Below, one piece after another: positions 63,772 to 64,000 of a stretch of 64,000 nucleotides of DNA (positions are counted from its first letter, which is position 1; each line of letters starts with the position of its first letter). The stretch comes from Dolichospermum compactum NIES-806 (GTDB taxonomy: Bacteria > Cyanobacteriota > Cyanobacteriia > Cyanobacteriales > Nostocaceae). Position numbers and translations under genes: made by a program. The notes under the pieces were generated by a model. It ran no database searches. It was not told where the DNA came from and saw nothing but the letters and a program-made list of their open reading frames with translations. Location of the stretch: positions 4,575,142 through 4,639,141 of the forward strand of contig NZ_AP018316.1 of assembly GCF_002368115.1 (NCBI RefSeq), read 5' to 3'.

Positions 63772-64000
63772 ATGACACAAGTAAATTTTCCAGTTAATCC
63801 CCCACCTGATGCAAGCGAATCAACAACCCGGCTGATTACTCATAGTTCTCATCCCCCAGCCTGGAAAGTTCGAGATTATTTCACATTTAATACTGATCAC
63901 AAAGTTATTGGGATTCAATACTTGGTGACAGCCTTTGCATTCTATCTAATTGGTGGGTTAATGGCGATCGCCCTTCGCGCCGAATTAGCCACACCGGACT
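63772..64000 (+). CDS. coxA: Cytochrome c oxidase subunit I (partial, runs off window)
   Basis: First 76 codons only. N-terminus [20 protein letters not shown], then the first conserved stretch [20 protein letters not shown] and the start of helix I ([18 protein letters not shown]). Forty-nine bases after coxB, with filler repeats before the ATG. The remaining gene, including the heme and CuB ligands, lies beyond the window. Confidence 0.93.
   Translation, partial: MTQVNFPVNPPPDASESTTRLITHSSHPPAWKVRDYFTFNTDHKVIGIQYLVTAFAFYLIGGLMAIALRAELATPD

Overview
The window comes from the chromosome of a heterocyst-forming, filamentous cyanobacterium (order Nostocales). Photosystem II genes psbD-psbC, ycf4 and ndhO show an oxygenic phototroph. 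The right-hand end carries patB/cnfR, fdxB and a second cytochrome oxidase operon (coxB, coxA), the arrangement I know from the heterocyst-specific oxidase locus of Anabaena/Nostoc. The DNA is AT-rich, dotted with HIP1 octamers (GCGATCGC), heptanucleotide tandem arrays and several families of short palindromes, all typical of the order. I cannot name the genus.

Layout. 0-5 kb: a NUDIX hydrolase, an alpha/beta hydrolase and a phosphonate/phosphite ABC importer (phnD, phnC, phnE) whose first gene is separated from the others by a 37-bp tandem array. 5-9.3 kb: a WD40-repeat gene destroyed by two insertion sequences; the second has a perfect 9-bp target duplication. 9.4-15.4 kb: housekeeping genes (pentapeptide protein, gcvT, gcvH, methyltransferase, ketoacyl synthase, cyclophilin, ycf4). 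15.8-18.3 kb: psbD-psbC with a terminator. 18.5-24 kb: an outer-membrane-like protein, Uma2, SWIM, TPR, YbjQ-family and small conserved proteins. 24-29.4 kb: a decaying accessory stretch with a SulP transporter carrying several lesions, a hicBA pair with a frameshifted toxin, a PemK/MazF-type toxin with an in-frame stop, Uma2 and a Ser/Thr kinase. 29.4-31.6 kb: a two-gene ATPase plus DUF4435/TOPRIM-like module bracketed by two copies of the 3' end of sufR. 31.6-37.6 kb: the sufR / sufBCDS iron-sulfur locus with two SufR operators; sufD contains repeat sequences in frame. 37.8-46.1 kb: GNAT, a degenerate histidine kinase, a Sua5/YrdC protein, three exact 720-bp tandem copies of a two-gene unit (small protein plus retropepsin-like protein), then a three-gene operon (winged-helix-like protein, P-loop ATPase, PD-(D/E)XK-like nuclease) that looks like an uncharacterised DNA-processing or defence system. 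46.4-57 kb: lipoprotein, repeat protein, ndhO, a CruG-like glycosyltransferase, the oxidative pentose phosphate cluster fbp-zwf-opcA (without tal), a KaiB-domain protein and a metallo-hydrolase. 57-64 kb: an orphan amino-acid-type binding protein, an outer-membrane-like protein, and patB-fdxB-coxB-coxA (cut by the window end).

How the parts fit: PatB, FdxB and Cox2 serve nitrogen fixation in heterocysts, where Zwf/OpcA supply NADPH by sugar oxidation; Suf supplies the Fe-S clusters. The most interesting unexplained material lies between 24 and 46 kb, where inactivated toxins, a mobile-looking ATPase/TOPRIM pair, a tandemly amplified protease-like pair and the ATPase/nuclease operon surround the suf genes. 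Family assignments are from motif reading, not from database searches.
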